A stretch of 60,272 bases of DNA from Crocinitomicaceae bacterium (GTDB lineage: Bacteria; Bacteroidota; Bacteroidia; Flavobacteriales_D; Crocinitomicaceae): contig JABURP010000077.1 in the NCBI GenBank assembly GCA_014762645.1, positions 1 through 60,272 on the forward strand. Reading direction: 5' to 3'. How positions within the stretch are numbered: position 1 is the first letter of the stretch; the number at the start of each line of letters is the position of its first letter. A program made the position numbers and the translations under genes. This document shows, piece after piece, positions 42,861-53,300 of the stretch. The notes under the pieces were generated by a model that ran no database searches, was not told the DNA's origin, and worked only from the letters and a program-made list of their open reading frames with translations.

Positions 42861-45800
42861 ATGAACATCATAAGCAGAATCCGAAAAAGTTATATCACCA
42901 AAGGCATAGCTGTAATGGTAGCTATGAATATGATAGCTGAAATAGCTTACCCAACTGCAGCATTGGCAATAACAACTGGTCCCTCACAGCCGGAGGTACA
43001 ATCATTTGAGCCTGTGGAGACGACTGATATGGTGAATTTATTTACCGGTGATTTCACATATAATATTCCATTGCTGTACCTGCCTGGACCGAATGGTGGG
43101 TACCCTATTAATTTGGCTTATCACGGTGGTGTAGGAATGGAGCAGGAAGCATCCTGGGTAGGTTTAGGATGGAATATTAATGCAGGTGCCCTGGTAAGGA
43201 ATGTTAGAGGGTATGCAGATGATTATGATGGCGATCAAGTAATTAAAAAATATGATATGAATCCTAATTACACATGGGGGCTGCAATACGGACATTCACA
43301 ACAGGAAATTGTCGGAGGACCTGTTGGCGGTATGAATTTAGGAATCCGGTGGAATAATTACAAGGGGTTTGGAGTTTCAGTTGGCTATAGTTTTCCATTG
43401 GGTAGTGGTGACAATTTTAGCATGGGATTATCACTTGATAGTGAAACAGGTTTAGGTTTAAGTGTTCGTTATAATTGGGAAAGTGAGTTTAATAAGAGTT
43501 ACAATTCTTCAGTAGGATTAACTTATGACAATGAAGGTCTTGGGTTAGATTTATCTCGGTCCAATCAGATCGGAGATAAAAAGGTTTCCAATATTCCAAC
43601 TACGCAGGGCTTTCACCATGAGCAACAACACAATGGAAGTATAATGAACCCAACTATGGTCGCTGCTGGTTCATCAAGTCTAGGTTTTTCAGCAAACACA
43701 CATGCCCCTATAATTTCTATGCCCGTAAAAACAGAAAATCATAGTATTAGTTTTAAAACAGGGGCTGAAACTGCTCCAGGTATATTTTCAAATAATTCCT
43801 ATTCGGGATTCTTTAATATTCAAATGATTCCGGAGTATCAAAGAGGTGTGGACCTGTATTATGATGTTTATGGTTATGAAAACCTGGAAAATGCGACAGA
43901 TCCTGACTTGATGGACTTTACAAGAGAAAAGGATGGTACCGTAACTCCAATGACACCTAATCTCGCAGCGCCAAACCTTACCTATGATACATATATTGCG
44001 AATGGCCAAGGCATTCAGGGGTATTTTCGCCCATTTAGGACAGACGTAGGAAGAGTACATGATCCTGAGATTTATAACACAGTTAGTGGAAATAGCTACA
44101 ATTTTGATATTGGGTCAGGGCATTTAGGGGTAGGTATGGCTGTAACGGTAGGCCATAATCTAACCAGACCATGGGATTATAAGAATGACTGGTCACAGAA
44201 CTTTGAAAATTTCCAGACTAACGATTTTGTTAATGTGGGAAGTTACGCTACGAAGTACCGTGAGCGTGTTTATTACAAAATGCATGGGGATAAAGCTACA
44301 CTGCATGAAGATGAACTAAGCTATATAGGAGGAGAGGATGCTGTACAGTCCGACGTCAGTACTCAAATTTTTGATAAATTAGATCAACTTCACGTACCTG
44401 CCGGGATTCAAAATCAAAGAACGCAGTGGAATTCTGAGAGAATTCCCAGAAACAGGCTTGTCCACAAACTGAGTAATGCTGAGATAACAATGCTCTATGA
44501 TAATAACCAGAACATAGAGACACCAAACGACTTGACTCAATATCCTACAATAGATGAGACCAATATTTTCTATTATGATTGGAGCTCAGGTGAAGGTTGG
44601 TTGCCGACAACAGGTACTAGTCCAACTGATCCCTCTACATTTCTTAACAGATTTGAACGCGGGGATCAAAGAAGCATAGCAGGTCAAAATGGTGCTCATA
44701 AGGTCCTCAATGAAAATGGGCAATATTATGTTTATGGACTTCCAGCATACAACAATAAAGAAGTCGAAGTTTCCTTTTCTGTGGACGACACTGATGTAGA
44801 GAACGTGGGAACCTTACCTGTGGAGGCTGCTTTATTAGTTGATTTTAACACAACAGGGTCCGGTCCAACGGAAGAAGTTGACTATAAACTTACGGGTACA
44901 CACGAATATTTGAGCAGGACAGAAAAACCTCCTTACGCACACTCTTATCTACTCACGTCTATACTGGGAGCCGACTACGTAGATTTACAACAAGACGGGA
45001 TAACGGATGACGACCTCGGATATTGGGTCAAATTCGATTACGTAAAGTATTGTGATGATTATAAATGGAGATCTCCATATCAGGGAGCTCTTTATAATCC
45101 TGGACTGATGACAACTGATCAGGATGATAAAGGAACTTACGTTTATGGAGAAAAGGAATTGTGGTATGTATCAAGGATAGAAACAAAAACGCACATTTTA
45201 GTCTTCGACCTCGCTGAAAGGAATGATAATTTTGAAGCTGAAGGTGAGTTTTCCAAATTGGATAATATAGACCCGACTACGAATAGTGGCCTACTTATAG
45301 AAAAAATCAGTCTTTATTTAAAAGAAGACTATGAGAACAACGCCGTGGAAGAAGCTGTCCCACTTAAGGAAGTACACTTCAAGTATTCATATAAACTTTG
45401 TGGATTAGTAGAAAATTATTTAGGGTCAAATTATCCCAACTGTGTGAATCAAAATGATTCTACTTTCAAGGGTAAACTCACTTTAACGGAGGTTTATATT
45501 ACAAGTCAGGGAAGCTCAAAAGGGGCCTCACATCCATATAAGTTTGAATATTACAATGAACCGGGTTCTTCTGAAGGGGTAGAACTGTATGACAAATATT
45601 CTTTTGACCGTTGGGGTAATTTTAAACCAACAAATGGTTTTGATGCAGTATTTAAGAATAAATATCTACCTTATGTTAATCAGTTTGAAGATCAGGCTAC
45701 TGCAGATGCTAACGCTTCAAAATGGTCCTTAAAAACAGTACATCTACCTTCTGGGGGACAAATAGATATTGATTACGAGGCAGATGATTACGCACACGTT

Positions 45801-48800
45801 CAGAATGAAGTAGCTACCCAAATGTTACCAATAACAAAAGTCAATGATGCAGATCCTGAATCTAATAAGTTATATGAGCATAATAATTATTCCAGCAATT
45901 ATGTGGATGATCCACGTACACGAAGGGTGTATTTTAAGTTAGTCGATCCAATATTAACATCAGACCCGGCTTATGACACACCTGAGGAGCAAGCCGAAAA
46001 AATATATCGTGATTATATTGAAAATTTAATAGTGGATGGTAAGGGTGACAGAAATTTATATTTCAAAAACTATACGCAGTTAAGAGCTGGTGAACCGGAT
46101 AGCTATAGCTATGTATCCGGATATGTACCAATTGTTGAGTACAATGAAGACCAGATATGGACTTTAGCACATGCAGGTAATAACTATTATAAATACGGTT
46201 TAAGTGATGCCGTCAATGGTTATTATACTCAGGGTTTTATTACTATAAAAAAACACATCCGAAAAATTGATTATGATGAAATGGGGAACTTTATTGATTT
46301 GAAGACCAGTGATAAATATCATCCCATGGCCATTGCAGCCTGGGAGCACATGCGTCTCAATGATCCTCTGATGCTCACTTCTCTAGCCGGTTTGAATATT
46401 ACCGGAACTGGTGCAAACTCCAGTAATGCACAACAAGTTACGTCATTATTTGGCTTCATCCCTCAGACTATTCAAATGTTTACAGGTGTTTGGGCGCACT
46501 GCAGAAATAATGAATATGCAAGAGAAATAAATGTCGCAGATGAAAGAAGTGTGATTCGTTTATGTAGCCCAAATAAGAAGAAAAGAGGAGGTGGACATAG
46601 GGTGAAACAAATTTCAGTTTCTGATAATTGGAATAGCTTTACAGGTGAAGCAAATTCAGTTTATGGAGTCACCTATGATTATACGAAAACAGAAGAGTCT
46701 AATGGTGGAACAAAAACTATCAGCAGTGGTGTGGCACAATATGAACCTATGCTGGGAGGGGACGAAATTGCATTAAGACATCCCCGGTTCTTTGTCGATA
46801 ATGTTCCATTCAATTCGGATCAAAGGTCATATTTTGAGTATCCGATCAACCAACAGTACTTCCCAGCTCCTACTGTGGGTTATAGTAAAGTGACCGTTAA
46901 ATCGTTGAATACCAAAAATCAAATGGAAGCTTCGACCCATCAGGGAGAAGGTACAAGCGGGGTAACGGAGTATGAGTTCTATACTTCAAAAGACTTTCCA
47001 GTAATTGTTAAAGAGAAGCCCATTATTAAGGCAAAATTTAATGTGCCAATTCCTATTCCTTTTATAGGCATTATAGAGCGGAAAAAGATCAAGGCAGCAC
47101 AGGGTTATGTCATTGAACTAAACGATATGCATGGTAAAATTAAATCCATCAAACAATATGGTTTAAAAAATGATTATACCAAAAGTCCATATACAACATC
47201 TTCTGTAGAATATAGGTATCTGGAAGATGATTATTTAATGAGTATTAATAGTGAATATACACATCAAGTGAAGCGTCTTATAAATACGGTAGAAACTCTG
47301 AATCATGATGATAATTCAGGGACTCCGTCTACTTCACAAAAAATGATAGGTGTTGAGTTTGACTTTATGACTGATCAGCGGCAATCTATATCTCATACTA
47401 TGATTATTGGTTTAAATACAAATATTGATGTAGTGCCACCTTTAGCGCTTCCAAGCTTTTGGCCACAATTTACTTCGGTTAAAAGAGATCTTAAAACCTT
47501 CACAACAAATAAAGTGATATTTAAATCAGGAATTTTATCAGAAGTACATACTTATGATGGTACAGCAAGGGTAATCCAAAAGAATGAGGTGTATGATGAA
47601 AAGTCCGGGCGAGTAATTATTACATCTGTAAACAATGAGTTTGAAGATGAAATATATAACTATTCACATCCGGCACACTGGGAATATGAAGGTATGGGAC
47701 ATGCCTATAAAAATATCAATTTTGAGTTCACGGCAGATATAATTGACAAGAAAGGAGTAAGTGGGCTTAATGGACAATTTGTAATTCAAACTGATAACAC
47801 AGCACTAGTCAGGCTTGTCCCAGGTGATGAATTTCTGGTTACCTATGTTGATGGTGGCAGCACTAAGTGCTTTAAAGCTACGTATATAGCAGATATAAAC
47901 TCAACAACAGGGATTATACATGCTTCTAGTAAAAATGGATCATACGCACATGCTGATTTTTTAGTTGGAGGAACTAGCGCTACGTTTAAAGTAATTCGTT
48001 CAGGACGAAGGAACCATGTATTTACTGATGCAGGATCAATTGCAGCATTTGAAATGCCAGTCATTACCCCATCAAATAGTTCAACTTCGCGTGGTACGGA
48101 TCTTTACTCAGGGACCGTTGACGTCGCTGGCTACTCTATTCCTGTTTCATTTGATAAGAATAGAATGGATAATGTGCTTAATTCAATGGCCGTTGTATTC
48201 AAGGATGAATGGGAAAATAATGGTGGAAACAATAATGAAAATCCATTTGCTACAGGAGAAGCTGGCATTTGGCGACCATATAAGTCCTACGTATACGTCG
48301 GAACCAGAAACGTTGGTGAAGACCCAAGTATTATCCCGACGGTTAAGACTAACATAAGAGATAATGGAAAAATGAATAATGCTTACTTCTTCAACTGGCA
48401 AATTCAAAATTTCGAACAATTTACGCCGGAGTGGCAGTGGACAACAGAAATAACCAAGTTTAACTCAGAAGCCTACGAGTTGGAAAATGTAAACAGGTTG
48501 AATATTTTGAGTTCGGCATTGTATGGCTATGATGGTAGTTTGGTTCTTGCAATTGGTAGTAATGCAGGCTATCATGAGATTGGGGTTGAAGATTTTGAAC
48601 GCTATCAAGCAGGTAGCAATACTGATCTTGGAACCATGAATGCCGACGATAATCTTGAATTCTTTAATTTACATACATCAGGTCCAATGAGCGACATGGT
48701 GGAACGTACATACCGAATAGTTGGCGGGAAAAGTCTGGCAAGTGGCAAGTTTCAGGTAGAACTGGAAACTCAGGAAGCATTTAATTTAGGAGATAAAGTT

Positions 48801-49625
48801 GAAGTAGCCCTTGCAACGAGTAATTTCAATTCCGGAGGAAAAAGTGAGTCGTATATCTTTACAACAACTGTTACAAATATTCCTGCTTCATCTGGCAATA
48901 CTATTTTAGAATTACAATCCAAACACCATTTTCAAGTGTCTGGTCAATATTATTCGTTGCTTGGTCAAGATAACTTAGTAACGGGACGTGCTACAGTGAG
49001 TGTAAAAAAGGAACTGAATGACCTTGGTACTAATACTACGACATTAGCATATGTTCAGAATAAAGCACATACTGGTGATATGTCCCTCAGGTTTAATGAA
49101 GGTCAATCTGGCTTAGGATATATGATGGCACAAGGAAAAATTGATCTTATCAAGGATAAAACATACACCTTTAGTGCATGGGTGAGTAGGGATGATATCA
49201 ACACAATAGACTTTGAAGATATCACATTGGATGTAAAAGAGTTTGATGGTCAGTTTTGGAACAGCATTCAAGATGTAAGTTCTTTCAGAAAAAGTAAAGT
49301 AGTTGAAGGTTGGCAGAAAATTGAGTTTGATTTTACTCCAATTGTTAGCAACTCAGTCATTGCGATCTACCTAAAATCACAACTCAACGGTGTCGGAATT
49401 GATAGTTACATAGATGATATTCGAATTAGCCCAAAAACAGGTGGGATCGTAACCTACGTATATGACAATGACAACTTCAGGCTAAAAGCGACATTGAACG
49501 AAGATAACTATGCAACATTCTATTTCTATGATGAAGAAGGGAATCTCCATTTGTTAAAAAGAGAGACTGAAAGAGGAATTCAAACGATCAGTGAAAATCG
49601 CGGAAATAACCGTAAAGTTCAATAA
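42861..49625 (+). CDS. Giant SpvB/RHS-partner-like exported protein, 2254 aa
   Basis: A long signal sequence (about 1-37, with a basic N-region and AALA cut-like site) precedes a signature common to large Bacteroidota surface proteins that accompany RHS proteins: GPSQPEVQSFEPVETTDMVN, LFTGDFTYNIPLLYL, AYHGGVGMEQEASWVGLGWN. This head resembles the start of SpvB/TcB-type shells. The remainder is a long beta-rich chain with many Tyr/Asp motifs, a galactose-binding-like domain (about 2050-2185, TYTFSAWVSRDD) and a final YD-type hairpin (YVYDNDNFRLKATLNEDNYA, FYFYDEEGNL, ending RETERGI). By analogy with Tc toxins it may form half of a cocoon with the downstream RHS protein, but that is inference. 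Confidence 0.8.
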   Translation: MNIISRIRKSYITKGIAVMVAMNMIAEIAYPTAALAITTGPSQPEVQSFEPVETTDMVNLFTGDFTYNIPLLYLPGPNGGYPINLAYHGGVGMEQEASWVGLGWNINAGALVRNVRGYADDYDGDQVIKKYDMNPNYTWGLQYGHSQQEIVGGPVGGMNLGIRWNNYKGFGVSVGYSFPLGSGDNFSMGLSLDSETGLGLSVRYNWESEFNKSYNSSVGLTYDNEGLGLDLSRSNQIGDKKVSNIPTTQGFHHEQQHNGSIMNPTMVAAGSSSLGFSANTHAPIISMPVKTENHSISFKTGAETAPGIFSNNSYSGFFNIQMIPEYQRGVDLYYDVYGYENLENATDPDLMDFTREKDGTVTPMTPNLAAPNLTYDTYIANGQGIQGYFRPFRTDVGRVHDPEIYNTVSGNSYNFDIGSGHLGVGMAVTVGHNLTRPWDYKNDWSQNFENFQTNDFVNVGSYATKYRERVYYKMHGDKATLHEDELSYIGGEDAVQSDVSTQIFDKLDQLHVPAGIQNQRTQWNSERIPRNRLVHKLSNAEITMLYDNNQNIETPNDLTQYPTIDETNIFYYDWSSGEGWLPTTGTSPTDPSTFLNRFERGDQRSIAGQNGAHKVLNENGQYYVYGLPAYNNKEVEVSFSVDDTDVENVGTLPVEAALLVDFNTTGSGPTEEVDYKLTGTHEYLSRTEKPPYAHSYLLTSILGADYVDLQQDGITDDDLGYWVKFDYVKYCDDYKWRSPYQGALYNPGLMTTDQDDKGTYVYGEKELWYVSRIETKTHILVFDLAERNDNFEAEGEFSKLDNIDPTTNSGLLIEKISLYLKEDYENNAVEEAVPLKEVHFKYSYKLCGLVENYLGSNYPNCVNQNDSTFKGKLTLTEVYITSQGSSKGASHPYKFEYYNEPGSSEGVELYDKYSFDRWGNFKPTNGFDAVFKNKYLPYVNQFEDQATADANASKWSLKTVHLPSGGQIDIDYEADDYAHVQNEVATQMLPITKVNDADPESNKLYEHNNYSSNYVDDPRTRRVYFKLVDPILTSDPAYDTPEEQAEKIYRDYIENLIVDGKGDRNLYFKNYTQLRAGEPDSYSYVSGYVPIVEYNEDQIWTLAHAGNNYYKYGLSDAVNGYYTQGFITIKKHIRKIDYDEMGNFIDLKTSDKYHPMAIAAWEHMRLNDPLMLTSLAGLNITGTGANSSNAQQVTSLFGFIPQTIQMFTGVWAHCRNNEYAREINVADERSVIRLCSPNKKKRGGGHRVKQISVSDNWNSFTGEANSVYGVTYDYTKTEESNGGTKTISSGVAQYEPMLGGDEIALRHPRFFVDNVPFNSDQRSYFEYPINQQYFPAPTVGYSKVTVKSLNTKNQMEASTHQGEGTSGVTEYEFYTSKDFPVIVKEKPIIKAKFNVPIPIPFIGIIERKKIKAAQGYVIELNDMHGKIKSIKQYGLKNDYTKSPYTTSSVEYRYLEDDYLMSINSEYTHQVKRLINTVETLNHDDNSGTPSTSQKMIGVEFDFMTDQRQSISHTMIIGLNTNIDVVPPLALPSFWPQFTSVKRDLKTFTTNKVIFKSGILSEVHTYDGTARVIQKNEVYDEKSGRVIITSVNNEFEDEIYNYSHPAHWEYEGMGHAYKNINFEFTADIIDKKGVSGLNGQFVIQTDNTALVRLVPGDEFLVTYVDGGSTKCFKATYIADINSTTGIIHASSKNGSYAHADFLVGGTSATFKVIRSGRRNHVFTDAGSIAAFEMPVITPSNSSTSRGTDLYSGTVDVAGYSIPVSFDKNRMDNVLNSMAVVFKDEWENNGGNNNENPFATGEAGIWRPYKSYVYVGTRNVGEDPSIIPTVKTNIRDNGKMNNAYFFNWQIQNFEQFTPEWQWTTEITKFNSEAYELENVNRLNILSSALYGYDGSLVLAIGSNAGYHEIGVEDFERYQAGSNTDLGTMNADDNLEFFNLHTSGPMSDMVERTYRIVGGKSLASGKFQVELETQEAFNLGDKVEVALATSNFNSGGKSESYIFTTTVTNIPASSGNTILELQSKHHFQVSGQYYSLLGQDNLVTGRATVSVKKELNDLGTNTTTLAYVQNKAHTGDMSLRFNEGQSGLGYMMAQGKIDLIKDKTYTFSAWVSRDDINTIDFEDITLDVKEFDGQFWNSIQDVSSFRKSKVVEGWQKIEFDFTPIVSNSVIAIYLKSQLNGVGIDSYIDDIRISPKTGGIVTYVYDNDNFRLKATLNEDNYATFYFYDEEGNLHLLKRETERGIQTISENRGNNRKVQ

Positions 49626-49627
49626 CT

Positions 49628-50314
49628 ATGAAAAGATTATTAATCATAACATACTTTTTGTGCTATGCTTGTATAGTACAAGCACAAAATTATAGCACCT
49701 ATATCCAAAAGATTCTTAATAAAATTGAGAGCTCGGAAGGTCTGCATATTAAGAGTAAGGTTTATGTTTATGATAATCCGGATACAAAGAAGCTTTTAAA
49801 ATCGTTTAATGCTGAATTATTAAAAAGCGGTAATGTTTTTAGAAATCATATAGATGATGCTGAAGTTATCAGTAATGAACAATTTATATATACGATTGAT
49901 CACACCGAAAGAATCATTTATGTTCAGCGGCAAGTTAAGTTGTCAAGGAAGGATAAAAAATTAATCGAAGAGTTCAATGAATTAAACAAGGTAGATTCAT
50001 TGAAATCACAGGTCTTTTCAAAAAACTCAGATCAAATTACATTTTTGGTTTACCCTCATGGTGAAATTCAACGAGCATTTGTGACAATTGATATAAAACT
50101 GTTGAAATTTATACGTGTGGAATATTATTACGACGAGGAGCGTTATCCGTCTGGTAATTATGTAGTTATAGATTATGAAGACTTTAACAGCAACTTCTCG
50201 GTTAAAGAGGAACTTTTAGAAGGGAAAGATATTCTAAAAAAATCAGGAAATAAATTTGAAACGACACAAAAGTACAGTGATTACAAAGTAGTTAATTATT
50301 ACAAAGAACAATAA
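49628..50314 (+). CDS. Small exported protein between the two giant genes, 228 aa
   Basis: The signal peptide ends CIVQAQ. The mature protein opens with an amphipathic helix (YIQKILNKIESSEGL) and continues as alternating strands (IKSKVYVYDN, EQFIYTIDHTERIIYVQRQ, FVTIDIKLLKFIRVEYYYD) that resemble the half-barrel of LolA-type periplasmic carriers, though similarity is only by pattern. No family is assigned. Spacing is 2 bp from the upstream gene and 10 bp to the RHS gene, which suggests an accessory or assembly role in the array. Confidence 0.7.
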   Translation: MKRLLIITYFLCYACIVQAQNYSTYIQKILNKIESSEGLHIKSKVYVYDNPDTKKLLKSFNAELLKSGNVFRNHIDDAEVISNEQFIYTIDHTERIIYVQRQVKLSRKDKKLIEEFNELNKVDSLKSQVFSKNSDQITFLVYPHGEIQRAFVTIDIKLLKFIRVEYYYDEERYPSGNYVVIDYEDFNSNFSVKEELLEGKDILKKSGNKFETTQKYSDYKVVNYYKEQ

Positions 50315-50324
50315 TAATAATGTT

Positions 50325-53300
50325 ATGATGAGGAAGGTCTTAGTCCTTTTGGCATTAATTCAGGTTTTAGTTACAGGTTATGCCGGACACACAGAGTACA
50401 GTATCCGAAAAGATAGATCGGAAATAAATGTTACAGATGAAATTTCTATCAAAGATCCCAGTCCTGGTTTCTCGCTTGTTGGCACACATCAGAACTATAA
50501 GAATTATGGTAAAGTTACTTTGAAATATAACCGGGAAAATCATAGTGATATTTCCTGGGCTAACGAATGGCGTTATTCAGTTGTGCTGAATTATTTTGAG
50601 GGTACAAATGAAATAACTCCGCCAATAACCCTTTCTGTTAGCTCTGAGAATAGTAATTACATCTACTCGGACTATTATCTGTTTGATGATCAGACGCCAC
50701 TAAACGCTGAAAGAAAAATCAAGATTGTGGACATCATAGCTGAATATTTTGATGGCAACAATTGGATTACTGTATCAGACCCTCAGCTTGATGGAAATAT
50801 ACCACCAGATATACATCTCGAAGTAGCGATTAAAACGGAGCGTTATTATGAATTGGATGAAACACAAACTCACCGGGTTGAATTTAATGATCAGGTACAA
50901 GAATTGCGGTGGCCATTTATTCAAGGTGCTGAATCGTATGATATTGAATGGGTGTTTATTGATAAATACTCAAGTGAGTATGGTACGGTTAATGATGCTA
51001 TTACAAACGCAACGACTCTTGCCGTAAATCCTGGTACTGAGTTTTCAGATAATTATTCGGGTAATCTTCCTTTTAATCTTAAAGAACCCACACGTGTAAA
51101 TACTAAATCCAACCATTATGTAATAGACATGATTTTTCCTGAGGGAACGATTTATTTTCGGATGAGACCTGTTGGACGGCATGTATTAAGTGAAAATCCG
51201 AATAATGATTTCGAATCCATAAAAAATGGAGCATGGACATATAGCACCGTTTATTCATCAACAGGAATTCCTTCTGAAAATGAAATATCCCGTTTTGAGG
51301 TAACAACTGCATTAGCTTTTGCAACTGATCAAAACTGGTTGTACGGAATTCAATTTGCAGAAGACGGAAAAAATGTCAGCACCCTGGCCTATTTTGATGG
51401 GGCCTATAGAGTGCGACAATCGCTTGCTTATAATTCAACAGATAACATAACCCTGGTTGGTGAATCAAAATATGACTATGAAGGTCGGCAATCAGTAAAT
51501 ATCATACCTGCACCTGTGAATGGAAGAGATTTTTCATACAAGGATAAGTTTAATGAATCGGTAAGCAATGTTTCATTTGAGAAAGATGACTTTGATATTG
51601 ATAGCCCTCAACCCTTGTATTCATCTCCATCATCAACAACCAAAGGAAGTGCACAATATTATAGCCCAGATAATACTTTAACTAGCGATCCTTACAGGCA
51701 TGCAATTCCAGATGCAAGTGGAACTTCGATCACCGGAGTAAATGAGTCGCATGGATTTACCTATTCACAGGTTAGATACAATAAAGATGGTACCGGTAGG
51801 ATTTCAGAAACTTCCAGTCCTGGATATGAATATCGAATGGATGGTGGTCGCACGACTAAATACTTTTACGGAACTACAAACGAAGTTGAGGTAAAACGAC
51901 TTTTTGGTAAAGAAGCTGGAGAAATAAACAATTATAAAAAGATGATCGTTGTAGATGTTAATGATCAGGCTTCAGTAAATTACTATGATAACCATGGAAG
52001 GGTTATTGCATCAGGACTTGTAGGTGAGGCTCCTGATAATCTTGTTCAGTTAGATGATTTTAATGTAACTTCTGTAACTACAGCTTTATCTACAAACAAT
52101 CAGGTAAATACACCTTATGAACAGACTAGTAGAGAAGTAATTATAAATTATGTTGATGCCCCGCCATATCCCACCTATACTTTTACTTATGATTTTGATG
52201 GAGTTTTGTACGGTGTTTATAACCCAAATCCTTCAGGTTCACCCCAACTTCTTTGCTTTGAGTGTCAATACGAATTTCAATTGCAAATAATTGAACCTGA
52301 TGGAGATGTGTTTTATGACAGTGGAGTAATTCCTTTTAGTAAGGATGGACCAGAAAATTGCGGTCCGTCTAATGGAGCTGTGAATTATGATCCCAGTAAT
52401 GGAACCCTAACTCCGAACCCCTCAATTACGCTTACTGAACAGGGTGAATATGAGGTTATTAAAACCTTGAGGTTGGTTACACAACCTTCTAGCGCGTATC
52501 AAAGTATTGTTGAGGCAGCTATAGGCACTCAAGGAGATTATATTAATGGTGAATTATTAGGGGTAGATATTTCAGGTTGTTTTGATGACTGTAATTCATT
52601 TTGTGACCACGTAGCTGGTATACAATATGAATTAGATAATCCGGGGCAACTTTGGGAAAATGCCTCCCAAATTGACATTGATACCTACATGGGCAATTGC
52701 CTCGGGGAACATTGCGATATAAATATAGGATTGTTTGGAGATGGAGAGGACCAGTATGATATCACCAATGGTGAAGATATCATTGTGGGAACCGCAGGAC
52801 AGTGTGAAGGAATAAAACTGCAAATGATTGACCAGGTAAGCCCAGGAGGATATGAATATGAAACAGCTTTTCCGGGTTCCGGTACAGATTTTTGGGATTT
52901 AATAGATCTTGACGTAGGAACAACACTACTTCTTTATACAGCAGATGATATTAACCAGACCAACCCTATGCTATCCGTAGCCGATATAAAAAATAACTGG
53001 GAGCCACAGTGGGCCGAACAACTTCTACCTTATCACCGTGAATATTGTCATTTTAAAGTCTGTCTGGAGCTTGACGGTATAACAGATGGCGCAGGTAACA
53101 GTTCTTTAGATTTTGATATTTTAATGATGGATTACGGACCGTGGGCTGACTATACTGCAAACCTTTTAAACGAAGATTTTTGTGTTACTACTCTTTCGCC
53201 TGACCCATACGCAGGAAGTTCAATCGACAACCTTACGCCCGTAACCCTGCAAACGGCATTGTCCAATTACACATTTGATTGTAATGCGGGATCTGGGAAC

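Noticed and set aside
48016-48357. Plus-strand ORF of 113 codons within the 2254-aa gene
   Set aside because: It is an out-of-frame overlap of a well-supported giant gene, without its own motifs.
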